The position numbers and the translations under genes were made by a program. 16,877 nucleotides of DNA from CAUYUA01 sp963575675 (lineage in GTDB: Bacteria; Pseudomonadota; Alphaproteobacteria; Azospirillales; Azospirillaceae): contig CAUYUA010000262.1 of assembly GCA_963575675.1 (NCBI GenBank), positions 1 through 16,877 of the forward strand. Reading direction: 5' to 3'. Of this stretch, positions 1 to 7,600 are shown piece after piece; the stretch's first letter is position 1, and the number at the start of each line of letters is the position of its first letter. The notes under the pieces are model-generated. The model did no database searches. It saw only the letters and a list, made by a program, of their open reading frames with translations, and had not been told where the DNA came from.

Positions 1-635
1 TCGAAAATCCGCGATGGCTGCCGGCTCTTACACCACGTCATGGGACGCGATCAAATTTTTCTTCATTTTAATAAAATTTTTATCTATTTAATAGGTAATT
101 TGTAATTGCAATAAGCTGTTTTTAGTGCGTCGGCGCATCTAAAGAAAAATACAGGCGTTGTTTATACTACAAATAGGCGTGCGGCGACGACTTGTTTTAA
201 TTTCCCATGATGCGTTCGATATTTCAATAATATAACCTCATATTATTTTTTTGAAAAAATTGAGCGCGGAATGTCATTTTCAAATGTAAATGAGATGCAA
301 ATAGATGCAGAATTAAGTAAACAATCTTTTGCGACATGTTAATGAAAACAAGATGCTCAGTTGTTGCAACTATATTACGGAATTTACAACTTTTTCGTAG
401 ACAAAATTCAAATAATTTCATACGATTTCTTTATTGATGATTGCTGATAAGAATTAGATAAATTACTTTTTATCTTTCAGGAATATAAATCATCTCAATA
501 ATTAAAGTGGAGGTGGTTCGAAACAAAACATCAAGAGTCTCTCTCTATAAATAAAGAAGACTTCAAGCGTAGAGCTTGATTGTGTCTACAGTAAAAAAAA
601 CCAAAGAAAATCGCACTAGGAATGGAGAATTACCA
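1..635. other. A+T-rich stretch without a supported gene
   Basis: The first 55 or so bases are G+C-richer than what follows and could be the edge of a neighbouring gene lying mostly outside the window; short open frames exist on both strands and none is recognisable. From about 56 to 600 the DNA is strongly A+T-rich with runs of T and A. The longest frame inside it (minus strand, 224-421) has no convincing ribosome site and a low-complexity composition. I see no tRNA, no clear terminator and no good promoter. Confidence 0.5.
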
Positions 636-839
636 ATGAGTGACAAAATCAGACTATGCAGCCTATCTGAGGATGCGACGAACTTATCCGAACGCTATCG
701 CGTTCATCATCTTACCGGAAGAGGGGCCGGTTTTGTCGCTGCTTTTCAATCACCTCAAGGTCGTGAGCAATACATGACGCTGGCGGGATTGACGCATGTG
801 GGAGACAATCATTCTGCTCAATCCACGTTCGCCATGTGA
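636..839 (+). CDS. Small hypothetical protein, 67 aa
   Basis: I do not recognise this protein. The frame is also open from a TTG at 576, but the ATG at 636 is the better start because GGAG lies 8 bases upstream. The product (MSDKIRLCSLSEDA at the N terminus) is soluble in character, with no signal peptide or membrane segment. It carries a short Gly-rich patch (TGRGAGFVAAF, around residues 27-37) and ends in SAQSTFAM. The last codons and the stop lie in the first copy of a perfect 17-bp tandem duplication. The second copy lies after the stop, so the duplication does not change the product. A 15-bp inverted repeat follows 37 bases downstream. It may be a real small gene or a remnant. Confidence is moderate because only the start context and composition support it. 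Confidence 0.4.
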   Translation: MSDKIRLCSLSEDATNLSERYRVHHLTGRGAGFVAAFQSPQGREQYMTLAGLTHVGDNHSAQSTFAM

Positions 840-856
840 CCACGTTCGCCATGTGA
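823..856. repeat. Perfect 17-bp tandem duplication
   Basis: The sequence CCACGTTCGCCATGTGA occurs at 823-839 and again directly after at 840-856 with no mismatch. The first copy contains the stop codon of the 67-residue gene. This looks like a recent slippage or duplication event, since no divergence has built up. Confidence 0.9.
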
Positions 857-875
857 TTTATGTTAAACGCCGGGG

Positions 876-945
876 CGATGATCGTTTTTCCTACCAACAG
901 AACTACAAATAATAAAATGTGTTCGTAGACGAAAAACGATCATCG
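876..945. repeat. Perfect 15-bp inverted repeat with 40-bp spacer
   Basis: CGATGATCGTTTTTC at 876-890 is the exact reverse complement of GAAAAACGATCATCG at 931-945. The spacer is A+T-rich. No T-run follows the right arm, so it is not a typical intrinsic terminator, and I see no target-site duplication outside the arms. It lies between the 67-residue gene and the small gene at 977, so it could be a regulator-binding dyad, a structured leader, or the ends of a tiny mobile-element remnant. Confidence 0.8.
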
Positions 946-976
946 ACAAAGACCGTCGGCCGGATGCGGAAGAAGA

Positions 977-1273
977 GTGTTTATAATCGTCATTGTTCCT
1001 TTAGGTTTTTATTTGATGAGGTCTGCAATGTTTGCCGTGTTTGCCGTTTTGAATTCTCCAATCGGCGACTCCGATATAACCGGGGACGGTTTGGAGGCAA
1101 AAAGAATAAAGGCGCCGCTTCCAAAGCATCACCCTCCTTTTTCTGGGGTGTTTGGCGTGGAGACCGATGCTCTTAAGCTCTGGAATAGAATCAATCATAT
1201 CTGGTTAAAGCACCAAAACGCCAAACCGAAGACGACATCCACAGATCAGACTCTGCGGACATTCAGCGAATAA
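977..1273 (+). CDS. Possible small membrane or exported protein, 98 aa
   Basis: I do not recognise a family. The frame starts at a GTG preceded by a purine-rich GGAAGAAGA, and an in-frame stop at 926 limits upstream extension. The first 25 or so residues are strongly hydrophobic (FIIVIVPLGFYL, then AMFAVFAVL), which suggests a membrane anchor or signal peptide. The rest is polar, with a Pro/His patch near residues 49-54 and a Lys/Thr-rich tail. Its stop at 1273 is 6 bases before the ATG of the MCP-like gene, so the two are probably co-transcribed and may be translationally coupled. A competing frame (919-1176) is very Arg-rich and looks like a shadow. The call rests on spacing and the hydrophobic N terminus alone. 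Confidence 0.4.
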   Translation: MFIIVIVPLGFYLMRSAMFAVFAVLNSPIGDSDITGDGLEAKRIKAPLPKHHPPFSGVFGVETDALKLWNRINHIWLKHQNAKPKTTSTDQTLRTFSE

Positions 1274-1279
1274 TAGAAA

Positions 1280-2635
1280 ATGAACAGAGATTCGTTATCG
1301 CTGCCCGTTAATGAAAAACATAGAAGGAAGAGCAACGTGACGGACACTACGATCATTTCATGCGGCGCCGCTTTTCATATTGAAGGTCGAGGCGTTGCCG
1401 TCACCATAATGATGTCTCTTATTGGAATTATAATTTTTTTAATTGACCCGTCTCCGGATGATCATATGGCGGTTGTGTCTATTATTGTAACATCTCTGGG
1501 ATGCCTTTTGGGGTTCACTCTGTTGTCTTCGTCGCGCACTTTAGGAAACAACAGCATTCGGCGCAGGAGTTCAGTCCAAGACACTGTCTCCAAAGGTGAT
1601 CTTTGCGACCAGGAAATGCAATCGTTGCTCACCAAGGCAATCAATGATTTTGTATTGCTGTTTAATGCGCTGGAAAAGTCGAACCGAATGCTCGACGGTT
1701 ATGAGGGCTTTTCCGGTATGCTCTGCGCCCATCTTAACAATGTCAATGGCTGTACGGAGGACGCCGCAACCACGATCATCTCTCGCCTACAACAAATAGA
1801 TCAAACAGTTGTTGAGATGATTGAGTTTATCAATGATTCAATGGCCTCTGAAAAAGCGCTTATGATGGTTCATCAGACTGAGGAACTATTAGAGCAAAAC
1901 CGACGTAAGTTAGTCCAGTTTTCAGAACAGAAAAAACAAGATGAAATTCGGAGTGCAGAAAACATCAAAAAAATTCAAGAAATGACCAATGGTTTATCAG
2001 AAACGGCGCAATTGGTGCGAAATATTGCTTATCAGACTAAGATGTTGGCGCTCAACGCCGCTATCGAGGCTCGTCGGGTCGGCGACGTCGGCAGTGGTTT
2101 TTCGGTGATCTCGACGGAAATAAAGAACTTGGCGCAAAGTTCCGATCAAGCCGCGCAATTGATAAAATCAAATATTTTAGAGATAAAAGAGACGATTACC
2201 TGCGGCATAAAATTTTTTATCGAAGAGCGTTTGGAGTCGGAACGGCTGTGGCTGGAAAAAATGATGGGGGACATCACGCATCTGACGGATCATTTGGAAA
2301 AAATACTGTCTCATCAACAAGATGTCATCTCAAAGGTGCATAATTCGAATCAGTTTGTCGAGAAACTCATCGTAGAAGCGATTGGAACGATCCAGTTTCA
2401 AGATATTTCTCGTCAGCAAATTGAAGAGGTGATAGCCTCTATTAAGGATAGTAATCATTTGGTCAGTAATCTTCAGATTTTTCTTCGCGATGCTTCCTTG
2501 TCTCAAGACGTTGTTTCGATCAAAGATTTGATCGACGGCAGTCGTAAAAGGCTTGTTATGAATATTCAACGTCATATTTGTTCTCAAACGACTGGAGAGG
2601 CTTGTGATGCTGGTCTCAGTATCGAGCTGTTCTGA
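1280..2635 (+). CDS. Membrane-anchored methyl-accepting chemotaxis-type signalling protein
   Basis: This 451-residue protein has two hydrophobic segments (about 38-55 and 63-83) joined by a 6-8 residue loop, so it has almost no periplasmic domain. It then has a long helical cytoplasmic region. The MCP signalling hairpin tip is clear at residues 248-285: IAYQTKMLALNAAIEARRVG, then GFSVISTEIKNLAQ. This is the part that binds CheA/CheW in classical receptors. I see no HAMP, PAS or other sensor domain and no C-terminal CheR/CheB pentapeptide. A QFQDISRQQ motif follows at 372-380. The ATG at 1280 has a weak ribosome site. A GTG at 1337 (codon 20) follows AAGGAAGAG and would give a 432-residue product with the same domains. 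No che genes are nearby. Family assignment is firm; stimulus and partners are unknown. Confidence 0.9.
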   Translation: MNRDSLSLPVNEKHRRKSNVTDTTIISCGAAFHIEGRGVAVTIMMSLIGIIIFLIDPSPDDHMAVVSIIVTSLGCLLGFTLLSSSRTLGNNSIRRRSSVQDTVSKGDLCDQEMQSLLTKAINDFVLLFNALEKSNRMLDGYEGFSGMLCAHLNNVNGCTEDAATTIISRLQQIDQTVVEMIEFINDSMASEKALMMVHQTEELLEQNRRKLVQFSEQKKQDEIRSAENIKKIQEMTNGLSETAQLVRNIAYQTKMLALNAAIEARRVGDVGSGFSVISTEIKNLAQSSDQAAQLIKSNILEIKETITCGIKFFIEERLESERLWLEKMMGDITHLTDHLEKILSHQQDVISKVHNSNQFVEKLIVEAIGTIQFQDISRQQIEEVIASIKDSNHLVSNLQIFLRDASLSQDVVSIKDLIDGSRKRLVMNIQRHICSQTTGEACDAGLSIELF

Positions 2636-2718
2636 TTGTGTTTCGGCTTTTTTTACGGTTTTACCGAATTAAAACGGCCCTCGCGCTTTCTATTGTTACA
2701 ATCTCCAAGTCATGGTTT

Positions 2719-2772
2719 CCAAAGGCCTCCCGGCCTTTGGCGGGTCCAGGGCAGAGCCCTGGTCTTTTTTTT
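2719..2772 (+). terminator. Double-hairpin intrinsic terminator after the MCP-like gene
   Basis: Two hairpins stand in a row. CCAAAGGCC (2719-2727) pairs perfectly with GGCCTTTGG (2732-2740) across a 4-base loop. CCAGGG (2746-2751) pairs with CCCTGG (2757-2762) across a 5-base loop. The second is followed by TC and eight T residues (2765-2772). It lies about 85 bp after the stop of the MCP-like gene and points the same way. Confidence 0.85.
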
Positions 2773-3151
2773 GCCGCCGCGTTTTTTTCGGCTTTTCGAG
2801 AGAACGGAGCACGCTATAGAAGGAAACGTGTTGCGGGCTGAACGTCCATCAAAACAACACATTAATTGAATGGGATCGGCCATAAAGCCCGACATACTGT
2901 AAAGAGCTTAAATTTTGCAGAAATCAAAACGCAAGGGGGGCATAAAAGTCTTGCGCGATGCAAGTGCGAAGCGACCTTCTCAACCGAACTCAGCTTAACA
3001 ACTCAATCAGAACAAGTCAAGTAAATTAAGATAATTTATTGGTAAATTGGAAATCTGAGAACCAAATGAAGGGGTTCAATAGGTTCTTTATCCTGTTTAT
3101 CCTGAGTTTTAGGGCTATAGGGGATAATTCATAAATATTATAAATGAATGG

Positions 3152-3186
3152 TTTCAAAAGAGGATCGTTTCGAGAATAAGGGAAGG
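3152..3186 (+). repeat. Dispersed 35-nt motif, copy A
   Basis: These 35 bases (core GAATAAGGG at 3174-3182) match 14662-14696 at 29 of 35 positions with no gap. Both copies lie in intergenic DNA on the plus strand. Here the motif runs into the left arm of an imperfect hairpin. Function is unknown. Confidence 0.6.
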
Positions 3187-3218
3187 AACTTTTGCTTTTC
3201 CTCTTCCTTATAATCTCG
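3171..3218 (-). terminator. Imperfect hairpin downstream of the kinase gene
   Basis: The left arm at 3171-3186 (CGAGAATAAGGGAAGG) pairs with 3200-3218 (CCTCTTCCTTATAATCTCG) apart from small bulges, across a 13-base loop. It lies 53 bp beyond the stop codon of the minus-strand kinase gene. Read on that strand it is not followed at once by a T-run, so it may be a weak or 3'-end-protecting structure and not a textbook terminator. Confidence 0.4.
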
Positions 3219-3270
3219 ATTGACCAGGGGCGGCAGTCCCTGAACTATTTTCGTTTTATATTTTTGTGTT

Positions 3271-6200
3271 CTATGGCGTGGGTGAAAGCGTTCGAGCGAC
3301 TCGAAAGCCGAGGTTGTTATAGCGATTACTTGCCGCAGGGACGCTTAAACGCAGAGATGCGCGCATATTGCGTGGTAAATTCAACCACGATCCTCCACGC
3401 AATAATCTTTTACAATCTTTGGATGTGTATGCGTGACCATCTGTCGGCGTTGATTTGTAATCTGTCTTGCAGTCTTCCACCCACTCCCAAACATTCCCTA
3501 GAATATCGTGTAGGCCAAATCCATTTGGTTGGAATGAACCAACGGGCGCGGTTTCAACATATCCATCATCACATTTTGCATTTGCAGCGGGATCCCATCC
3601 TTTAGTCTTTACTCCGGAAAGATCTCCGCCGTTGGCGTATTGGCACTGCTGATCGTGATTGATGTCGTCGCCCCAATAATACCGAGTTGTTGTTTTTGCT
3701 TTGGCGACATATTCCCATTCGGCTTCGGTCAACAACCTATAGTTACGATTTGTTTTCTTGCTCAACCACTGAACGTAAGATTGGGCGTCATCCCACGACA
3801 CATTGATGACGGGTCGGCGACCGCGCCCCCATTTCTCATCCGATGGCCGATAACCGCCGCATCCTTCATTTTCAACACAAACATCCCACTCATGAAAAGT
3901 GACTTCGTATTTCCCGACGGCAAAGGAATACCCGATCGTCACGGAATGCGGCGTTTCGTCATTGTCGCGTTCTTTTTCGCTTCGAGAAGACCCCATAAGA
4001 AATGTTCCGGAAGGCGCCACCACCATCTCTGGACAAAGAAAATCTTCTTTCTTGTCCTGACAATCCCGAAAAACAACTCCGGAGATCATGACTGAAGCGG
4101 CGTCTCGTCGAAACAGGTTTTCCTTGGCTTCTTTTATGTAAACCCCAGACGGATAGTCATTCAAGTAGGCTTCAAATCCTGCGATGCGTCCTTCGTCGAT
4201 TGCGGTTTTCCAAGAGGCGTCTTCGGCTTGTCGCGCCGCCTCCGCTGCTTGAGTTTCTCTAATAGCCTGCTGTTTGCGCTCTTCTTCGTTTACGAGGCGC
4301 GTCATTAACATTTTGGCGTCTTCGGCGTGCGCTCCGTCGGGATAATCTTTTAGGAAAACCATAACGTCAACGCTTTGCTGCGAAATTTTCACTGTTTGCC
4401 ACGCCGTTTCCTCGGCGGCGCGAGTCATCTCTATTGTGCGGCGACGGCGCTCTTCTTCAGTCACGACGTTGGCGGCCTGAGCGGCCATCAGACGCGCGCG
4501 TAAAACTTTGACGTCATCCAAGAAACGGCTGTTGGGAAATTTTTGAAGAAAAGCGTCGAAGACGCTGACCTGTTGCGTGTTCTGCAACTCATTCCACGCC
4601 TCGATTTCCTCCTGCATCAAAGAGGACGATTCTTTAAACGCGCTGTTTGGACTCGGGTGTTCCTGGTCTAGAGGTTTTTGGAAATAAAGAAAACCTCCGA
4701 TTCCCAGAAAAATCGCTCCGATGAGACCTGCGGCAATTCCCGTCCAGGGTTTTTTCTTTACATAGCGGCTTCGGTCAAGATGGTGTTCTGCAAGAACCTC
4801 CGCTTCAAACGGGGAGGGCGTTTCATTTTCCGTGGCCTCGGTCGTTGGGCGGGAGGTTGGGCGAGGGTCTGGAATCGGCTCGCCAGGCGTCTCCTTCGAA
4901 ACTTTTTCCTCCATCCGAGGTTCTTGCATCTTTTGTGCGGGCTGTTGCGCGCGATTTGTTTCCGTCCGAGCGTTTTCCCATGCGGCGTCTTCCGTAAAGA
5001 GGCTTGCGACGGCGGTTTGCTTGGCTGTTTCTTGTGTTCGACGCTTCTCCGCCTCTTCAAAAGCGCGTTTTTCGGCTTCTTTCTCCGCCTCTTGCTTTTG
5101 GAGAAGGGCGGCGCGGCGGTCGTTGACGGCGAGAGAGGCCGGTTCGCGATATCGCCCTTCAGGAAAGAGGATCAAATAACCTTGATAGGCTTCCAAACTT
5201 CCATCGTTCTGCGCGCGCGTCCATGCGGCGTCTTCCGTTGATAAAGCGGCTTGGGCGACGTGTTTGGCTGTTTCTTGTGTTCGACGCTTCTCCGCCTCTT
5301 CAAAAGCGCGTTTTTCGGCCTCTTTCTCCGCTTCTTGCTTTCGGAGAAGGGCGGTGCGACGGTCGTTGACGGCGACAGAGGCCGGCTCGCGATATCGCCC
5401 TTCAGGAAAGAGGATCAAATAACCTTGATAAGCTTCCAAACTTCCGTTTCTTTGCGCGCGCGCCCATGTGGCGTCTTCCGTTGATAAAGCGGCGTGAGCG
5501 ACGCGCTTGGCTGTTTCTTGTATCCGACGTTTCTCCGCCTCTTCAAAAGCGCGTTTTTCGGCCTCTTTCTCCGCTTTTTGCTTTTGGAGAGCGGCTGTGC
5601 GGCGATCATTGACGGCGAGGGAGGCCGGGTCGCGATATCGTCCTTCAGGAAAGAAGATCAAATAACCTTGATAAGCTTCTAAGCTTCCATCGTTCTGCGC
5701 GCGCGTCCACGCGGCGTCTTCCAGAATCGAAATTGCCGTCGCTTCTCGACGAGCGACATCGACAACGGCGGCTTGTTCAATTGCTTGTTCGCTTTGGCGA
5801 CGCGCCTCGCGCAAAGCGTTCAGCGCCGTTTGCGCTTGATGTCGATGGCGTCCTTCTCCAAAGAGCGTAATGTAACCGGCATAAGCTTCAAAGCTCCCGG
5901 CGTGCTGAACATTATCCCAGACGCGATTTTCCATCGTCGAGAGGGCTTCATCGACGCAACGCGCGCTTTCGTCTTGGATTTTTCTTTCTTCGGCCTTAAC
6001 GCGGACTTGTCGTTCGGCCTCATCTTGATTGCGCAGAGTCTCCTTCAACATGTCTGCGGCGCGTTGAGCGTCTTCTTTATTGCGACCTTCAGGGAAAAGG
6101 GTAAGGTAGCCGAGGTATCCTTCCAGAGCATGAGCGCGCCGAGCGTTGCTCCATGCGCGTTGCTCCACTTCTTTGAGGGCTTCTTCTTTCTGATTTTGGA

Positions 6201-7332
6201 GTTCTTGTTGTAGACGATTTTCGAAATTCTCGATCTGCCGACTTTCTTCTTTTTGGCGGCTCTCTTGTTGGCGTTGAGCTTCCAACAGCATCTCGACGGC
6301 GACTTGCAAGGGACGCTTTTGTTGGCCGTGAAGCTCGTGAAGCCGGAATGACGCGGCGCCGTCGTAATGATCTTTGGCGTTTGTCGTTTCGATTCGTCGA
6401 GAAGGCGCCGTCGTGGAAAAATCTGGATCGACTTCTGAATCCGGATGCCCTAAACGCTCGCTCAGAGCCGCCGCTGATTGTGGACGATCGACGGCGCGCA
6501 TTTCCATGGCCCAGTCCACCGCCTCCAACAACCGACGGCGATAACCGGGGACTCTTAGGAATGTCAGCTTTTGTCGTGGATCGCGTCCGTTTTGATTGAG
6601 GACCGCTTCGGCGCGTTGGATCGAATCTATGGGCGCTTCCCGAGAAATCGCCCAGTGCAGAACGCCGCCGAGCGCATAGATATCGCTCCATGGCCCGAGG
6701 CGACTGTGTAGGTGGTGTTGTTCGATCGGGCTGTATCCCGAAGACGTCGCCGCCGTCATGTCGTTGCAATGAACGCCGATTGCTGTGCGAGACAAACCGA
6801 AGTCGATAAAAATCGGCGCGCTATTCTTTTGAATCAGAATATTGTCCGGAGTTATGTCTCGATGAAGAAAATCGTTTTCGTGAATATGCTTTAATCCATC
6901 CAGCAAATCAAAGAGCAGAGCATCGATCTCGAATTCGGTCAGGCGACGTTCCAAAGATCGAATGTGGCTGCGCAAAGACTGGCCAATGATTAGAGATTGA
7001 ACCCAATAAGCGGTTCCATTGGCTTCGACGCCGCGTAGAGTTCGCACAACGGCGCGATGATTCAAGTTCGTCAGAATGGCGCCTTCTTTTAGAAAGCTTT
7101 CTAATCCGGCCTGATAGACAATCGCCGCGTTTCCATCGCGTGGCCGCAGAGCGTCTCCTTCGCGTGTTGTCCAGACGCGCGGATAATATTCTTTTAGGCA
7201 AACTCGCCGCCCCAATCGATGATCCAGAGCGAGATAGGTAATTCCGAGCGCTCCTTGACCAAGGCTCTCAAGGATTTCCACATCCTCGAACTGACGTCCA
7301 CGCGGCAAAGCATAAGGATAGTCCATGATCAC
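3271..7332 (-). CDS. Transmembrane Ser/Thr protein kinase with tandem repeats and periplasmic FGE/SUMF1-like domain
   Basis: I place the start at a GTG (7332) with GGAG 8 bases upstream; the ATG at 7326 and a TTG at 7353 are alternatives. Numbering is from the GTG, 1353 residues. Kinase domain about 15-295, complete: glycine loop GQGALG (25-30), Lys47 in CLKEYYP, HRDITPDN (157-164), DFG (177-179), SPIEQ. Next comes a charged helical region with W..A...YL..FPEGR repeats (Trp at 394, 472, 542, 623, 704, and a partial one at 785), three of them in near-identical 81-residue units. A membrane segment at about 863-884 follows a KKK patch, which places the N terminus in the cytoplasm. Outside, three more diverged repeats (Trp 913, 978, 1041) precede an FGE-sulfatase-like domain (about 1100-1347: MVVAPSGTFLMGS, LLTEAEWEYVA, LHDILGNVWEWVED, LLRGGSW, NNLGFRVAR). 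Kinase-FGE fusions are known, for example chlamydial Pkn1. Both catalytic FGE cysteines are absent (Asn1318 and Met1323 instead), so I infer ligand binding and not formylglycine formation. Confidence 0.9.
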   Translation of the reverse strand: MIMDYPYALPRGRQFEDVEILESLGQGALGITYLALDHRLGRRVCLKEYYPRVWTTREGDALRPRDGNAAIVYQAGLESFLKEGAILTNLNHRAVVRTLRGVEANGTAYWVQSLIIGQSLRSHIRSLERRLTEFEIDALLFDLLDGLKHIHENDFLHRDITPDNILIQKNSAPIFIDFGLSRTAIGVHCNDMTAATSSGYSPIEQHHLHSRLGPWSDIYALGGVLHWAISREAPIDSIQRAEAVLNQNGRDPRQKLTFLRVPGYRRRLLEAVDWAMEMRAVDRPQSAAALSERLGHPDSEVDPDFSTTAPSRRIETTNAKDHYDGAASFRLHELHGQQKRPLQVAVEMLLEAQRQQESRQKEESRQIENFENRLQQELQNQKEEALKEVEQRAWSNARRAHALEGYLGYLTLFPEGRNKEDAQRAADMLKETLRNQDEAERQVRVKAEERKIQDESARCVDEALSTMENRVWDNVQHAGSFEAYAGYITLFGEGRHRHQAQTALNALREARRQSEQAIEQAAVVDVARREATAISILEDAAWTRAQNDGSLEAYQGYLIFFPEGRYRDPASLAVNDRRTAALQKQKAEKEAEKRAFEEAEKRRIQETAKRVAHAALSTEDATWARAQRNGSLEAYQGYLILFPEGRYREPASVAVNDRRTALLRKQEAEKEAEKRAFEEAEKRRTQETAKHVAQAALSTEDAAWTRAQNDGSLEAYQGYLILFPEGRYREPASLAVNDRRAALLQKQEAEKEAEKRAFEEAEKRRTQETAKQTAVASLFTEDAAWENARTETNRAQQPAQKMQEPRMEEKVSKETPGEPIPDPRPTSRPTTEATENETPSPFEAEVLAEHHLDRSRYVKKKPWTGIAAGLIGAIFLGIGGFLYFQKPLDQEHPSPNSAFKESSSLMQEEIEAWNELQNTQQVSVFDAFLQKFPNSRFLDDVKVLRARLMAAQAANVVTEEERRRRTIEMTRAAEETAWQTVKISQQSVDVMVFLKDYPDGAHAEDAKMLMTRLVNEEERKQQAIRETQAAEAARQAEDASWKTAIDEGRIAGFEAYLNDYPSGVYIKEAKENLFRRDAASVMISGVVFRDCQDKKEDFLCPEMVVAPSGTFLMGSSRSEKERDNDETPHSVTIGYSFAVGKYEVTFHEWDVCVENEGCGGYRPSDEKWGRGRRPVINVSWDDAQSYVQWLSKKTNRNYRLLTEAEWEYVAKAKTTTRYYWGDDINHDQQCQYANGGDLSGVKTKGWDPAANAKCDDGYVETAPVGSFQPNGFGLHDILGNVWEWVEDCKTDYKSTPTDGHAYTSKDCKRLLRGGSWLNLPRNMRASLRLSVPAASNRYNNLGFRVARTLSPTP
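4993..5721 (-). repeat. Three tandem 243-bp coding repeats inside the kinase gene
   Basis: Each unit encodes 81 residues, from EDAAWTRAQNDGSLEAYQGY through FPEGRYR.PAS.AVNDRR, then a Lys/Glu/Ala-rich helix (AEKEAEKRAFEEAEKRR) and ETAK. The three units are contiguous and nearly identical at both DNA and protein level. A fourth begins (EDAAWENAR) and then diverges. The phase is exactly 243 bp, so gain or loss of a unit would keep the reading frame. Confidence 0.9.
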
Positions 7333-7541
7333 TGAGAATGCTCCGCTGATCAAGTCAAGACTCTATAACAACACCGGCGGCGATGCGCATAATAAAACGT
7401 TTTCCCCGTTGCTTGATTTTATAGGCGGCGCAGAAGGAAACAAGAGGCTTCAAACAAACTTGTGGAAAGTCGAATTTTGTTTTGTTTGTGTGTAGCTTGA
7501 GCGACAGGAAGGCGATTTGCCGAGAGTTCTTTTGAATAAAA

Positions 7542-7550
7542 ATTATATCA
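7542..7550 (-). promoter_or_regulatory. Possible extended -10 promoter of the kinase gene
   Basis: On the minus strand TGATATAAT carries a perfect TATAAT (7547 down to 7542) with the TG of an extended -10. I see no good -35 at 16-18 bases, which extended -10 promoters can do without. It sits about 210 bases before the kinase start, in the gap after the HD-GYP gene, and would give a leader of roughly 200 nt. Confidence 0.3.
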
Positions 7551-7600
7551 ACGAGCCGAACGATCGATATGAATTTTTTCGATTAATGTGCGGAGTTTTT

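Larger units (their letters stand above)
2773..3270. other. Gap between converging genes, no gene seen
   Basis: Neither strand carries a convincing coding frame; a plus-strand frame at 2636-2869 runs through the terminator hairpins and is rejected. The gap holds a 9-bp tandem repeat (TTTATCCTG at 3087-3095 and 3096-3104), one copy of a dispersed 35-nt motif, and an imperfect hairpin next to the kinase 3' end. Confidence 0.6.

Noticed and set aside
919..1176. An alternative 85-codon frame overlapping the small gene at 977.
   Set aside because: It has no ribosome site, is Arg- and Cys-rich in a way typical of a wrong frame, and starts inside the inverted repeat.
2636..2895. Overlapping frames on both strands after the MCP-like gene.
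   Set aside because: They run through the terminator hairpins and lack ribosome sites.
3271..3400. The end of the FGE-like domain (GGSWLNLPRNMRAS to NNLGFRVAR) resembles the variable region of a diversity-generating retroelement target.
   Set aside because: The same pattern is general to FGE-like domains. I find no reverse transcriptase gene and no template copy of this stretch in the window. A near-identical template elsewhere in the genome with adenine-specific differences would reopen it.
3192..3605. A 137-codon plus-strand frame overlapping the kinase 3' end.
   Set aside because: It begins with TTG, has no ribosome site and lies opposite the well-supported FGE-like domain.
4678..5682. 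Several plus-strand frames with repeated Phe/Leu-rich peptides.
   Set aside because: They are the antisense reading of the 243-bp kinase repeats; their similarity to each other only reflects those repeats.
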